Of a DNA stretch of 42,528 nucleotides, positions 8,371 to 17,009 are shown piece after piece. The notes under the pieces are model-generated. The model did not search any database. It worked only from the letters and a program-made list of their open reading frames with translations, and was not told the DNA's origin. Location of the stretch: assembly GCA_964484485.1 (NCBI GenBank), contig CAZAGD010000232.1:1-42528 (forward strand), in the 5' to 3' direction. The DNA is from CAZAGD01 sp964484485. Lineage in GTDB: Bacteria; Desulfobacterota; SM23-61. A program made the position numbers and the translations under genes. Each line of letters starts with the position of its first letter. The stretch's first letter is position 1.

Positions 8371-9906
8371 TTAACTTTTCTTCTTTCGGCCAAATCGCTC
8401 TTCAAACATAGGCGCAGTCAAATTATCTACGGGAGCGTAATCATCAGTAAGCAGCACATTTAATCTGTGACCCATTTTCTGATTAAGCTCAGTAGGCCCG
8501 AGTACAAAACAGCGGCCGGCAGAACTATTCCGGACCCCAGCCCATTCTTGCCTGGCCGGACTGGCCGCCGCGATAATAGTGTTGATGCCCATGTGGGCGA
8601 AATCGCTATCGGCAATTAAGCATACTTTATCTCGTCCAAAAACTTCCTGTAGGGTCCGCACATAAGCAGGCAAAAATAGACCCCGCTCAAAGTGGTCAAT
8701 GGTGTTGGCAATAAAAAGACCATCAGGTTTGAGAAGAGACTTTATGATGGCGTTAAATTCCTTAGTCGTCAAATGATAGGGAATACTCAGGTCATTGAAG
8801 GCATCCCCAAATATAAAATCGTAAACTCCTTTTTCTGGAAAATTCATCAAAAACCAACGAGCATCGTCATTATAAGAGCGAATACGCGTATCCGCAGGGA
8901 GGCCCAAATAATCATGGGCTATCTCCGTCAAACGGGGATCAATTTCAATAACCTCGATCTTGGCTTGGGGGTATTTAACTTCCAAATAGCGGGGGAAAGT
9001 ATATCCTCCACCCCCAATAATCAAAGCCCGAAAATTGGGGTTATTCTTGGCCTTCCAGGCCACTAGTTCGGCATAAACTTGCTCATAACCATATTGCAGG
9101 TGCAAGGGATCTTCCAGATCTACATAAGAATGAATTAGATTATCCAAAATTACTGCTTCCAGAGTCCGGCCTTCTTTCTCCAATTGTTTCAGCTCAATTG
9201 TATAGTAATCGGTTTCCGTGTAAAAATAAGAGTTATCATCCCTCTGCTTCTTAAAAGCTTGGCCGTGAATCGACCAAAGGAAAACGAGTAAAGCAGGAAA
9301 GAGAACGAAGAATACTCGCCGGCGAAGAAAAGAACCCCCAAAGAAAGGCGAGGAAATGATCAGGATCAAAGCCATGAGTAAGAGAATATTTCTGGTACCC
9401 ATGTATGATATAAGAAAAAAACCTGTAGCAAAAGTACCCAAGATGGAACCTAAAGTAGAGAAGGCATAAATCTTGCCCACCACATTTCCGGACCTATCTA
9501 AGCGGTCTAAAGAAAGCCTAACTACTAACGGAGAAATCATCCCCAAAAGACAGGAAGGCGCGAAAAAAATTATGGTCGTCACCGTCAAGATTCTGAACAT
9601 CAAAGAAGTTTGCAAGGGCCAGCGGGCCACGGCCTCGGTTAAAGGAGCAATGGATAGGGCAGCTAGTCCCGAAAGGAAAAGCAACCATCCTAAAGTACGA
9701 GGTGTGGGATATCGGTCGGCAATAATTCCCCCTAAGTAGGCACCAATACTAATCCCGGCCAGGACTACCCCTATAATGGAAGTCCAAGTATACAAAGAAA
9801 CACCCACATAAGGAGCCATGATTCTTCCGGCGACTAATTCAATTACCATGGTACAAAAGCTGGCCACGAAAACCACCATAACTGCTTTTATAACTTCCTT
9901 ACGCAT
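8371..9906 (-). CDS. Membrane-anchored spermidine-synthase-like aminopropyl/methyltransferase-fold protein
   Basis: 511-aa fusion of an N-terminal membrane domain with about seven helices (residues 1-215, MFS-like, with GLMISPLVVR-type and GTFATGF segments) and a C-terminal Rossmann-fold domain of the spermidine synthase family. In the catalytic part the nucleotide motif reads LIIGGGGYTFPRYL, followed by IEVIEIDPRL and FGDAFND. True spermidine synthases carry GGGDGG in the first motif, so the replacement suggests another acceptor, and annotation as SpeE would overstate the evidence. Proteins with this architecture are widespread in bacteria and mostly uncharacterised. AGGGAGGAAG precedes the start. 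It is convergent with the regulator ending at 8367 and appears monocistronic. Confidence 0.8.
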   Translation of the reverse strand: MRKEVIKAVMVVFVASFCTMVIELVAGRIMAPYVGVSLYTWTSIIGVVLAGISIGAYLGGIIADRYPTPRTLGWLLFLSGLAALSIAPLTEAVARWPLQTSLMFRILTVTTIIFFAPSCLLGMISPLVVRLSLDRLDRSGNVVGKIYAFSTLGSILGTFATGFFLISYMGTRNILLLMALILIISSPFFGGSFLRRRVFFVLFPALLVFLWSIHGQAFKKQRDDNSYFYTETDYYTIELKQLEKEGRTLEAVILDNLIHSYVDLEDPLHLQYGYEQVYAELVAWKAKNNPNFRALIIGGGGYTFPRYLEVKYPQAKIEVIEIDPRLTEIAHDYLGLPADTRIRSYNDDARWFLMNFPEKGVYDFIFGDAFNDLSIPYHLTTKEFNAIIKSLLKPDGLFIANTIDHFERGLFLPAYVRTLQEVFGRDKVCLIADSDFAHMGINTIIAAASPARQEWAGVRNSSAGRCFVLGPTELNQKMGHRLNVLLTDDYAPVDNLTAPMFEERFGRKKKS

Positions 9907-10092
9907 TCTTCCTCCCTAAGCAATTTTTTATCTTTACCATTATATTAATAAATGCTTGGAAAAAAAAGAATCTGTTTTCCGTTCCCTTACCAGCCTTCAT
10001 TTTGGCCAACAAATTTCATGCCCTTTGTTTCCCCAAATAATTTCTATGATTAATCTGTTTAAAATTTGAAAGGTGAAGCTAAGCAAGTACTC

Positions 10093-10111
10093 ATGCTCGG
10101 GACTTGAGCAT
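10093..10111. promoter_or_regulatory. inverted repeat upstream of the FAD oxidoreductase gene
   Basis: ATGCTC-N7-GAGCAT, a perfect 6-bp dyad about 26 bp upstream of a TATAAT box (10137-10142) and 53 bp upstream of the start at 10164. The position suits an operator or an upstream activator site; the -35 region is not recognisable, which would fit an activated promoter. Inference only. Confidence 0.3.
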
Positions 10112-10163
10112 AGTCATGTAAATTATGATTTGCAGTTATAATCAAGAGGGCTAAAATAATATT

Positions 10164-11315
10164 ATGCAAAAAATAGCTGAAATAACCATCATTGGCGGGG
10201 GAATTATTGGCACCAGTATCGCCTACTATCTGGCGCAAAAAAGAGCTCAAGATGTAATCCTTCTGGAGAAAGGAATGTTAGGCGAGGGTTCCACCGGTAA
10301 ATGTGCTGGTGGCATCCGCCTCCAGTTTTCCACGGAAATTAACATTGCTTTCTCTTTGGCCAGCATGGAAGTTTGGAATCATTTCCAAGAAATCACCGAA
10401 GTGGATATAGGTTTTAAGAAAGTAGGTTACTTATTCTTAGCCACTACTGATGAGGAATGGGCTACCTTCCAAGCCAATGTAAAAATGCAGCGGCAGTTTG
10501 GAATTCCTGTCGAACTACTTTCGCCAACGGAGATTGCCTACCGGTGGCCTTTCCTCAAAGTAGATGACCTTGCCGGAGGAACTTTTTGCTCCTTAGAGGG
10601 GTATGCTGGCCCTTATGAAGCCCTCAGCGCCTTTGCCCGCGGGGCCAGAATTGGAGGAGTAAAGATTTATGAAGGAACCGAGGTAATAGAAATTAAACCA
10701 GAAAAAGGGAAATTTTATTCTTTAAAAACTAATAAGGGCGAATTTCGCTCCCGCTTGGTCGTCATGGCCACCGGACCATACGCCGGAAAAACAGGGGAAT
10801 TAGTGGGCTTAAAAATTCCCGTTCTGCCTTACCGGCGACAGATCTTCTTTACTGCTCCTTTCCCTTGGCTTCCAGAAGCAGTCCCTTTGACCATCGACTT
10901 CCATCGGGGCTGGTATTTTAGAAGAGAAGGTAAGGGGCTACTTCTCTCTGGACCAAAAGATGATTTTTCTTCGTTTAATATTAATATTGATTATGAAGCA
11001 ATGGCGATAACTGCTGAAAACTCTATTCGGCGTGTCCCGGTGATGGAAAAAGCGCAGATAGTTCGGGGCTGGGCTGGATTGTATGAAATTTCTCCGGATC
11101 ATCATGCTATTTTGGGCGAAGTACCATCTTGGCCTGGCCTTTTCTTAGCTACCGGATTCAGTGGGCATGGCTTCCAACATAGTCCTGCGGTAGGTAAAGT
11201 AATGGCTGAGCTTCTGCTCGGGGAAAAGCCCACTCTCGATATTTCTACTCTATCATGGGAACGTTTTGCTAAAGGAAAGCTTATTCAAGAGCCGCTTACG
11301 GCCTTCAAAGAATAA
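10164..11315 (+). CDS. FAD-dependent oxidoreductase (DadA / sarcosine oxidase beta family)
   Basis: 383-aa flavoprotein of the DAO family, which oxidises secondary amines or amino acids such as sarcosine, glycine, proline or D-amino acids. The N-terminal FAD-binding Rossmann motif is IIGGGIIGTSIAYYLA (residues 9-24), followed by LLEKG where the ribose-binding acid sits. GSTGKCAGGIRLQF is the region that usually abuts the flavin, and the C-terminal family motif TGFSGHGFQHSPAVG closes the FAD site. Length is normal for a single-chain member. The exact substrate cannot be read from the sequence. It is transcribed towards the 2-oxoacid oxidoreductase genes 144 bp downstream. A plausible but unproven idea is that the oxo-acids it produces feed that enzyme. 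Confidence 0.82.
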   Translation: MQKIAEITIIGGGIIGTSIAYYLAQKRAQDVILLEKGMLGEGSTGKCAGGIRLQFSTEINIAFSLASMEVWNHFQEITEVDIGFKKVGYLFLATTDEEWATFQANVKMQRQFGIPVELLSPTEIAYRWPFLKVDDLAGGTFCSLEGYAGPYEALSAFARGARIGGVKIYEGTEVIEIKPEKGKFYSLKTNKGEFRSRLVVMATGPYAGKTGELVGLKIPVLPYRRQIFFTAPFPWLPEAVPLTIDFHRGWYFRREGKGLLLSGPKDDFSSFNINIDYEAMAITAENSIRRVPVMEKAQIVRGWAGLYEISPDHHAILGEVPSWPGLFLATGFSGHGFQHSPAVGKVMAELLLGEKPTLDISTLSWERFAKGKLIQEPLTAFKE

Positions 11316-11459
11316 TCCCCCCAGTTCGGTTCTTTTTAAAAGCTTGCCAAAATTAGTAAAAAAAAGAATAATAAAAATATAAAGCCCGGAACGAAAGATT
11401 AAGCTGGACCGATTTTTTCTTAGACAAAATTTATTCATCTTTTTTTGAGGGAAGTAAGA

Positions 11460-13136
11460 ATGAACATTCTTATCGGAGGAGAAGCAGGGCAGGGCTTGGC
11501 GACTGTCGGAGAGATTTTAGCCAAGAGCTTAGGGCGGAGCGGATATTATATCGTCGTTACCCAAAGCTACCAATCGCGAATTCGGGGCGGCCACAATACC
11601 TTTGCCATTCGCGTAAGCTCCCAGCCTATTTGGGCTCCGCGAGAATCGTATGATCTCTTAATAGCTTTGAATGAAGAAACTATTACTCTTCATCAAAAAG
11701 AATTAACTTCTTCGGGTTTAATAGTGGCCGATCAGGGCTGCACTGTCGATGAAAAAAATTGTATAAGAGTGCCCTTCGGTCATTTGGCTCCCCGGCCATT
11801 GGCTAACGTGGCCGCTTTGGGGGTAGCGGGCGCTCTTTTAGGCCTTGACCATGAATTAATTAGCTTAACTTTGGAAAAATTTTTTGGAAAAAAGAAAGCT
11901 GAACTAAGCAAAGAGAACCAGCAGGTCTTGCAGGCGGCCTACCAATGGGCTACAACTCAACCCCTTTCTTTACCTAAGCTGCCGAAAATTTCGGATCCCC
12001 CTCAACGTTTAATTTTACATGGGAACGAAGCCATTGCCTTAGGGGCGATCTCTGCTGGATTAAAGTTCTACGCCTTTTATCCCATGACTCCCTCTACTTC
12101 CATAGGTTTAACTTTAGCTCGCTTAGCGGCGGAAATGGAATTAGTAGTGGAACAAGCCGAAGATGAAATTGCGGCTATTAATATGGCCATCGGAGCCGCC
12201 TTTGCCGGTGCGCCAAGTATGGTAGGTACTTCTGGGGGCGGATTTGCTTTAATGGTCGAAGGGGTCAGTTTGGCCGGAATGACCGAAACTCCCTTAGTGA
12301 TCGTGGTAGCTCAACGCCCCGGACCAGCCACTGGTCTGCCGACACGCACTGAGCAGGGTGACCTAAATTTTGTGCTCCATGCCGGACATGGAGAATTTCC
12401 GCGGGCTATTTTAGCCCCGGCGACCGTAGAAGAATGCTTTTATTTAACTTATAAAGCTTTTCATCTCGCGGAGAAATTCCAGTCTCCTGTATTCATCCTT
12501 ACTGACCAATTTCTTGCTGATTCTTATCGAGCTGTAGAACCGTTTACCTTGGAAGGCTTAACCCCCGTTTCCCTTCTCTTAAAAGACCAATCTTATTCTC
12601 TTCCTTACCGTCGTTTTGCCTTTACCGAAAATGGGGTTTCCCCGCGCCTCTTGCCCGGGCTCAGCGAACATTTAGTCGTCGCAGGCAGCGATGAGCATAC
12701 GGAAGACGGGCACCTTACTGAAGATCTGGAAGTCCGCATGAAAATGGTGGAGAAGAGATTAAGGAAAATGGAGGGGATAAAACATGAAATAATCCTCCCT
12801 CATTTTGAGGGAGAAGAAGCAGATCTCCTTTTGCTCTCCTGGGGCTCAACTAAAGGCGCAGTGACTGAAGCGGCTGAAATCCTAAGGGCTGCCGGACAAA
12901 AAGTAAGCACCCTTCACTTTTCCCAGGTATGGCCATTGCCTACTAACCATTTCCCCAAGTACTTTTTAGGAGCAAAGAAAATTATAAGTATCGAGGGAAA
13001 TGCCACTGGACAATTCGCCAGCCTTTTACGTCGGGAAAGTGGCTTGGCTGTCTCCCATAAGATAAGCAGATATGATGGATTGCCCATAACTCCTGATTAT
13101 ATTTTACGAAAATTAGGAGAAATGAATTTATGGTGA
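11460..13136 (+). CDS. korA: 2-oxoacid:ferredoxin oxidoreductase, fused gamma-alpha subunit
   Basis: 558-aa subunit of a TPP- and ferredoxin-dependent enzyme that decarboxylates 2-oxoacids to acyl-CoA in the cytoplasm. The N-terminal gamma domain (about 1-175) shows GGEAGQGLATVGEILAKSL and SYQSRIRGGHNTF. The alpha (pyrimidine-binding) domain starts near HGNEAIALGAISAGLKF and carries YPMTPSTSI and GTSGGGFALM. The C-terminal domain has LSWGSTKGAV. A TTG 15 bp further upstream is in frame, but GAGGGAAG sits 6 nt before ATG 11460, which fixes the start. It overlaps the beta-subunit gene by 7 bp. No delta ferredoxin-like subunit is adjacent. KorA-type proteins often use 2-oxoglutarate, but the substrate cannot be told from sequence alone. 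Confidence 0.88.
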   Translation: MNILIGGEAGQGLATVGEILAKSLGRSGYYIVVTQSYQSRIRGGHNTFAIRVSSQPIWAPRESYDLLIALNEETITLHQKELTSSGLIVADQGCTVDEKNCIRVPFGHLAPRPLANVAALGVAGALLGLDHELISLTLEKFFGKKKAELSKENQQVLQAAYQWATTQPLSLPKLPKISDPPQRLILHGNEAIALGAISAGLKFYAFYPMTPSTSIGLTLARLAAEMELVVEQAEDEIAAINMAIGAAFAGAPSMVGTSGGGFALMVEGVSLAGMTETPLVIVVAQRPGPATGLPTRTEQGDLNFVLHAGHGEFPRAILAPATVEECFYLTYKAFHLAEKFQSPVFILTDQFLADSYRAVEPFTLEGLTPVSLLLKDQSYSLPYRRFAFTENGVSPRLLPGLSEHLVVAGSDEHTEDGHLTEDLEVRMKMVEKRLRKMEGIKHEIILPHFEGEEADLLLLSWGSTKGAVTEAAEILRAAGQKVSTLHFSQVWPLPTNHFPKYFLGAKKIISIEGNATGQFASLLRRESGLAVSHKISRYDGLPITPDYILRKLGEMNLW

Positions 13137-13981
13137 ATTTAGATCATTATGGAAATTATGAAACGGCTTGGTGTCCAGGCTGTGGGAATTTTTCAATTCT
13201 GAGAGCAGTTAAAAAAGCTTTAGTCTCTTTACAATTGGCTCCCTACCAAGTTCTTTTTGTCTCCGGGATTGGCCAGGCCGCTAAAGCACCCCATTATATG
13301 AATGTTAATTTGTTTGATGGACTCCATGGGCGAGCATTACCTGTAGCTTCCGGCGCAAAAATAGCCAACCCGCAATTAACCGTAATTGTGGAAAGTGGTG
13401 ATGGTTGTACTTATGGCGAAGGAGGGAATCACTTTTTAGCCGCCATGAGGCGGAATATTGACCTAACTCTTTTAGTACATAACAATCAAGTTTATGGATT
13501 GACTAAAGGCCAGGCCAGTCCTACCTCAGATTGGGGATTTATTACCAAGGCCCAGCCCACGGGGGTCAGGTCAGTTCCTTTTAACCCTATAGCCATAGCC
13601 GTAGCCATGGGCGCGAGCTTCGTCGCCCGTGGCTTTGCTGGGTTTGAAGATCATCTTACAGAATTAATCAAGCAGGCTATAACTCATAAAGGCTTTTCCT
13701 TGGTGGATATTCTGCAACCTTGTGTCTCTTTTAATAAGGTTAATACTTTTAGTTGGTATAAAAAGCGTTGCCAACAATTACCCCTTGATTATGATCCTAC
13801 TAACTGGGAAGAAGCCATGAAAACGGCGGCTAAATGGGGAGAGATTATTCCTTTAGGCGTGATTTATCGACAAGAGCGGCCAACTTTTACCGAAATGCTA
13901 CCTGTTTTGCAATCTGGATCTTTGGTGGGGCGAGGACTGGATAAAATAAGGTTTAATAAAATTCTTGGAGAATTTGCTTAA
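13130..13981 (+). CDS. korB: 2-oxoacid:ferredoxin oxidoreductase beta subunit
   Basis: 283-aa TPP-binding beta subunit, partner of the gamma-alpha chain encoded just upstream. It shows the cluster motif WCPGCGN (Cys15, Cys18), the TPP/Mg motif GDGCTYGEGGNH and HNNQVYGLTKGQASPTS. A Cys in LVDILQPCVSF lies near the position of the last cluster ligand. The third ligand position, commonly SGIGC in KorB proteins, is SGIGQ here (Gln49). Either a residue other than Cys binds the cluster or another Cys replaces it. A subgroup of KorB-like proteins may share this, which I recall but cannot verify. The start overlaps korA, consistent with translational coupling, and marC follows after 3 bp. Confidence 0.88.
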   Translation: MVNLDHYGNYETAWCPGCGNFSILRAVKKALVSLQLAPYQVLFVSGIGQAAKAPHYMNVNLFDGLHGRALPVASGAKIANPQLTVIVESGDGCTYGEGGNHFLAAMRRNIDLTLLVHNNQVYGLTKGQASPTSDWGFITKAQPTGVRSVPFNPIAIAVAMGASFVARGFAGFEDHLTELIKQAITHKGFSLVDILQPCVSFNKVNTFSWYKKRCQQLPLDYDPTNWEEAMKTAAKWGEIIPLGVIYRQERPTFTEMLPVLQSGSLVGRGLDKIRFNKILGEFA

Positions 13982-13984
13982 ATT

Positions 13985-14635
13985 ATGTATTCCACCGCTG
14001 AATTCGCGCTAATTTCTTTCTCCCTTATCTTTTTCATTGTTGATCCTTTGGGCAATATACCGGTTTTTTTGGCCCTTACGGAAGGAGTAAGCGCCCAAGA
14101 AAGAAAGAAAATTGCTTGGCGTGCTTGTCTAGCTTCGTTTTTTATTCTCCTCGCTTTTGCTTTTATTGGGGAATGGATTTTACGCCTCTTTCGAGTCACC
14201 ATGAGCTCTTTCCAAATTGCCGGCGGAATCCTTATTTTTATTATTGCCTTAAGTATGTTGCAGGCGCGGCGCTCGCGGGCCAAATCCACTCCGGAGGAAG
14301 AACACGAGCGCGCTGAGGGAGATGATGTGGCTATCTTCCCCTTGGCCATTCCTATGCTTAGTGGACCGGCGGCCATTACGACAGTTATGGTCCTCGTTAA
14401 CTTGAGCACTTCCCTGGCCCACAGAGTGATAGTCATTCTCTGTATCTTAATTACCAATCTTTGCTGTTATTTGATCTTCAAACAGTCCACCCGCCTGATG
14501 AACCTTTTGGGTCAAACGGGAATAAATGTCCTCATGCGTCTGATGGGACTTTTACTTGCGGTCATCTCGGTGCAATTTGTTATCGATGGTGTAAGAGGAG
14601 TAATAGGAGAATATAGTGGCTCTTTTCCCCACTAA
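13985..14635 (+). CDS. MarC family integral membrane protein
   Basis: 216-aa hydrophobic protein with six predicted membrane helices, of the UPF0056/MarC family. The family hallmark FFIVDPLGNIPVFLALT lies in the first helix, and PLAIPMLSGPAAITTVMVL starts the second half, a typical inverted-repeat signature. Its function is not established; the original link to multiple antibiotic resistance was not upheld. It begins 3 bp after korB, so it is probably the last gene of that transcript. Its stop overlaps the stop of the convergent cobD by 4 bp. Confidence 0.87.
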   Translation: MYSTAEFALISFSLIFFIVDPLGNIPVFLALTEGVSAQERKKIAWRACLASFFILLAFAFIGEWILRLFRVTMSSFQIAGGILIFIIALSMLQARRSRAKSTPEEEHERAEGDDVAIFPLAIPMLSGPAAITTVMVLVNLSTSLAHRVIVILCILITNLCCYLIFKQSTRLMNLLGQTGINVLMRLMGLLLAVISVQFVIDGVRGVIGEYSGSFPH

Positions 14636-15723
14636 ACCTTTTTCCGGATCTTGCTTAAGGCCCGGAGGAGGATTTTGTTTTCCTGAGGGGAGCGAATGGC
14701 TAGGCGAAAAAAGAAGGGACCGAGATGGTGAAATGACCGACAATCCCGAATTAATATTCCCTCCGTAATTAACATTTCCTGCAACTCCGCGGCCGTTAAG
14801 CATAAATGGGGATGAATCTGCACTAAAAGAAAGTTCGCTTTTCCTGGATAAGGGATAAATCCCGGAATCGCTCGCAGCCCTTGGATCAACCTTTCTTTCT
14901 CTTGGGCGATCAATTCCTTAGTTTTTTGGATATAATTTTTATCCTGCAGGCTCTCTGCGGCCGCTATTTGAGCTAAAGCATTTACTCTCCAGGGCTCTCT
15001 TTTCCTTTTAAACTCTGCAATTATCTGCGGATGGGAAATGAGGTAACCTATTCGCAAACCGGGGAGAGCGAAAAATTTTGTGAGGGAGCGCATAATAATA
15101 AGACGCCATGAAGATGCTACCTCTTTTTTTAAAGATTCTTTCTCCACAAAATCAATAAAAGCTTCATCGAGGATAAACCAAATTTTTTCCCTCTCGGTAA
15201 TTTTAAGAATTTTTAGGAGATCTTCCCGCTCCGTCAGCACGCCCGTAGGATTATTCGGATTACAGATATAAAGAGCATCATAACCAAGAAAAAGGGCCGA
15301 AATTAGGCTGCCCACGTTAATCTCAAACCCGTCCTCTTCCGTCGTTTCCAAGTAGTGCATATCTATCTGTGTTCCACCAAAGCTCTCCAAAGCATTCTCG
15401 TATTCACTGAAGGTGGGGGTGACGATTAAAGCACGCCTTATCTTGAGTACTTGCGGAAAGGCGTAAATAAATTCCGTTGAACCGGCGCCAATAAGGAAAT
15501 TTTCTTCCGCCAGGCCATGATATTCAGCCAGAACCTTTCTTACTAAAAAACCTTCATCATCAGGATAATGGACGATTGAAGATAGATTAGCTTTAATTTT
15601 TTTTTCTGCTTTTTTAGAAAGGCCCAGGGGATTGATTGAGGCGCTGAAATCAATTAATTTATCGGGTTTTTTTCCATACTGCCGGGCTATTTCATAAATA
15701 TTGCCGCCGTGGATTTTGTTCAT
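14632..15723 (-). CDS. cobD: L-threonine-O-3-phosphate decarboxylase
   Basis: 363-aa PLP enzyme that makes (R)-1-aminopropan-2-ol phosphate, the linker between the corrin ring and the nucleotide loop of cobalamin. It belongs to the HisC-like aminotransferase fold, with PNNPTGVLTE, ILDEAFIDF and the PLP-lysine motif RSLTKFFALPGLRIGY. HisC is the main alternative, but IHGGNIYEIARQYG at the N-terminus is typical of CobD and the neighbour 16 bp upstream is cbiB, whose product uses the CobD product. AAGGGG lies before the ATG. It is the last gene of the island and collides with marC. Confidence 0.9.
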   Translation of the reverse strand: MNKIHGGNIYEIARQYGKKPDKLIDFSASINPLGLSKKAEKKIKANLSSIVHYPDDEGFLVRKVLAEYHGLAEENFLIGAGSTEFIYAFPQVLKIRRALIVTPTFSEYENALESFGGTQIDMHYLETTEEDGFEINVGSLISALFLGYDALYICNPNNPTGVLTEREDLLKILKITEREKIWFILDEAFIDFVEKESLKKEVASSWRLIIMRSLTKFFALPGLRIGYLISHPQIIAEFKRKREPWRVNALAQIAAAESLQDKNYIQKTKELIAQEKERLIQGLRAIPGFIPYPGKANFLLVQIHPHLCLTAAELQEMLITEGILIRDCRSFHHLGPFFFRLAIRSPQENKILLRALSKIRKKV

Positions 15724-15739
15724 ATGGCCCCTTACTTGT

Positions 15740-16711
15740 TTAAAATTTAAAAAATAAGAAACCTTTTATCCAGCATAATATAGAAAAAAGAAAAATAAAC
15801 ATTAAAAAAGAGGAGAGGTATAAAATCTTCCACGCTTCCGGTACATCATTTAATTCGTATTCTTTTCTCCCCTCGCCAATAAAAGGCTTTCGACTCGGCT
15901 CCCCAAAATAATAATTAACACCTCCGAAGCGCAAGCCCAATGCTCCAGCCATAGCCGCCTCCGGCCAACCGCTATTCGGGCTATCATGATTCTTATGATC
16001 GCGCCACATAATCTTATAAGCCTCCCGCCAAGGTTTTCCTAAAAAAGCAGCAGATAGAACTATAATTAATCCGCTTATTCTGGCTGGGATAAAATTTGCT
16101 AAATCATCTAACTTAGCAGAGGCCCACCCTAAATGCAAAAATTTTTCATGCTTATATCCTAACATGGAATCAAGGGTATTTATGGCCTTATAAGTCAGAG
16201 CTAAAGACGGCCCTCCTAAACCCAAATAAAACAAAGGAGCTATTATGCCATCATTGATATTCTCGGCAATTGTTTCTAAAAGCGCCCTGATTATTTCGGG
16301 CTCATTAAGGTGGACCGTATCTCTGCCTACCACTAAAGAAAGCTTTTGCCGGGCCTGCGGCAAATTTCCTTCTTGCAGAGCCTCAAAAACTCTTTTCGTT
16401 TCTATGTATAAATCTTTAGTGGCTAAGGTCGTATAAGCCAAATAAACTGAAAGAACTAATTCCCATACCCCATAAATTTTTGAGACTAAGATGATAGCCA
16501 AAGATGTCAATAAATAAGTCCCTGTGACAACTATAGCAGCCACAAAAATACCAAAAATTTTTAATTGGCGGGGCTGGGAACCTATTTTACGTGCCCAAAT
16601 TTCTAACCGTGATATGACCTTGCCGATCAGGCGGATAGGATGGGGAAGCCATTCTGGATCGCCCAAGATTAAATCTAAGCAGTAAGCTAATAAAAAGACT
16701 AATGGAGACAA
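15740..16711 (-). CDS. cbiB: Adenosylcobinamide-phosphate synthase
   Basis: 323-aa inner-membrane protein that attaches aminopropanol phosphate to adenosylcobyric acid. The N-terminal family motif YCLDLILGDPEWLPHPIRLIG is intact in pieces around residues 10-30; TIAENINDGIIAPLFYLGLGG, NTLDSMLGYKHE and NSGWPEAAMAGALG further along are also characteristic. Length is normal. The only in-frame start that gives a normal N-terminus is TTG at 16711, 5 nt after the preceding stop and without a clear Shine-Dalgarno. Translation therefore probably depends on coupling to the small upstream gene. cobD follows 16 bp downstream. Confidence 0.92.
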   Translation of the reverse strand: MSPLVFLLAYCLDLILGDPEWLPHPIRLIGKVISRLEIWARKIGSQPRQLKIFGIFVAAIVVTGTYLLTSLAIILVSKIYGVWELVLSVYLAYTTLATKDLYIETKRVFEALQEGNLPQARQKLSLVVGRDTVHLNEPEIIRALLETIAENINDGIIAPLFYLGLGGPSLALTYKAINTLDSMLGYKHEKFLHLGWASAKLDDLANFIPARISGLIIVLSAAFLGKPWREAYKIMWRDHKNHDSPNSGWPEAAMAGALGLRFGGVNYYFGEPSRKPFIGEGRKEYELNDVPEAWKILYLSSFLMFIFLFSILCWIKGFLFFKF

Positions 16712-16716
16712 ATTTA

Positions 16717-16998
16717 TTAATTATTCGAAAACCGGGGAGAAGGAACCTTTCGGCAAAGCACCCAGTTATCATCTTGAGGGGTGTACCTTAACAAGAAAAT
16801 ATCACCTTCAGTAGTTCTCACTTTAAAATAATCTCGCCGGGGAGCTGTGGGATCCATCTTTCCTTCATACCAGCGGTCTATTATTTCTAAAATCTCATAG
16901 CGCCGTCCAAGATAAGCAAAGGCCCGCGGTAGCTCTTGGCCTCTATAGCCAGCGTAACATTCTACCTCAATCTTCTCAAAAACCCATTCTTTTTTCAT
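16717..16998 (-). CDS. Small DUF6504-like protein in the cobalamin operon
   Basis: 93-aa soluble protein without membrane or signal segments. The core pattern (YLGRRYEILEIIDRWYEG, then RRDYFKVRTTEGDIFLLRY) resembles the small beta-rich DUF6504 family, in which a short R-Y-x-V/I-x-E-I/V-x-D-R-W motif precedes a Y-F-K-V strand. I assign the family from memory of this pattern, not by search. GAGGGAT lies 6 nt before the ATG. Its stop is 5 nt from the cbiB start, so cbiB translation is likely coupled to it. Function is unknown; a role in cobalamin biology is suggested only by position. Confidence 0.65.
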   Translation of the reverse strand: MKKEWVFEKIEVECYAGYRGQELPRAFAYLGRRYEILEIIDRWYEGKMDPTAPRRDYFKVRTTEGDIFLLRYTPQDDNWVLCRKVPSPRFSNN

Positions 16999-17009
16999 AA
17001 ATTATCCCT

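Noticed and set aside
13978..14457. Open frame of 159 codons on the minus strand
   Set aside because: It is antisense to marC, whose membrane-protein sequence and family motifs are clear.
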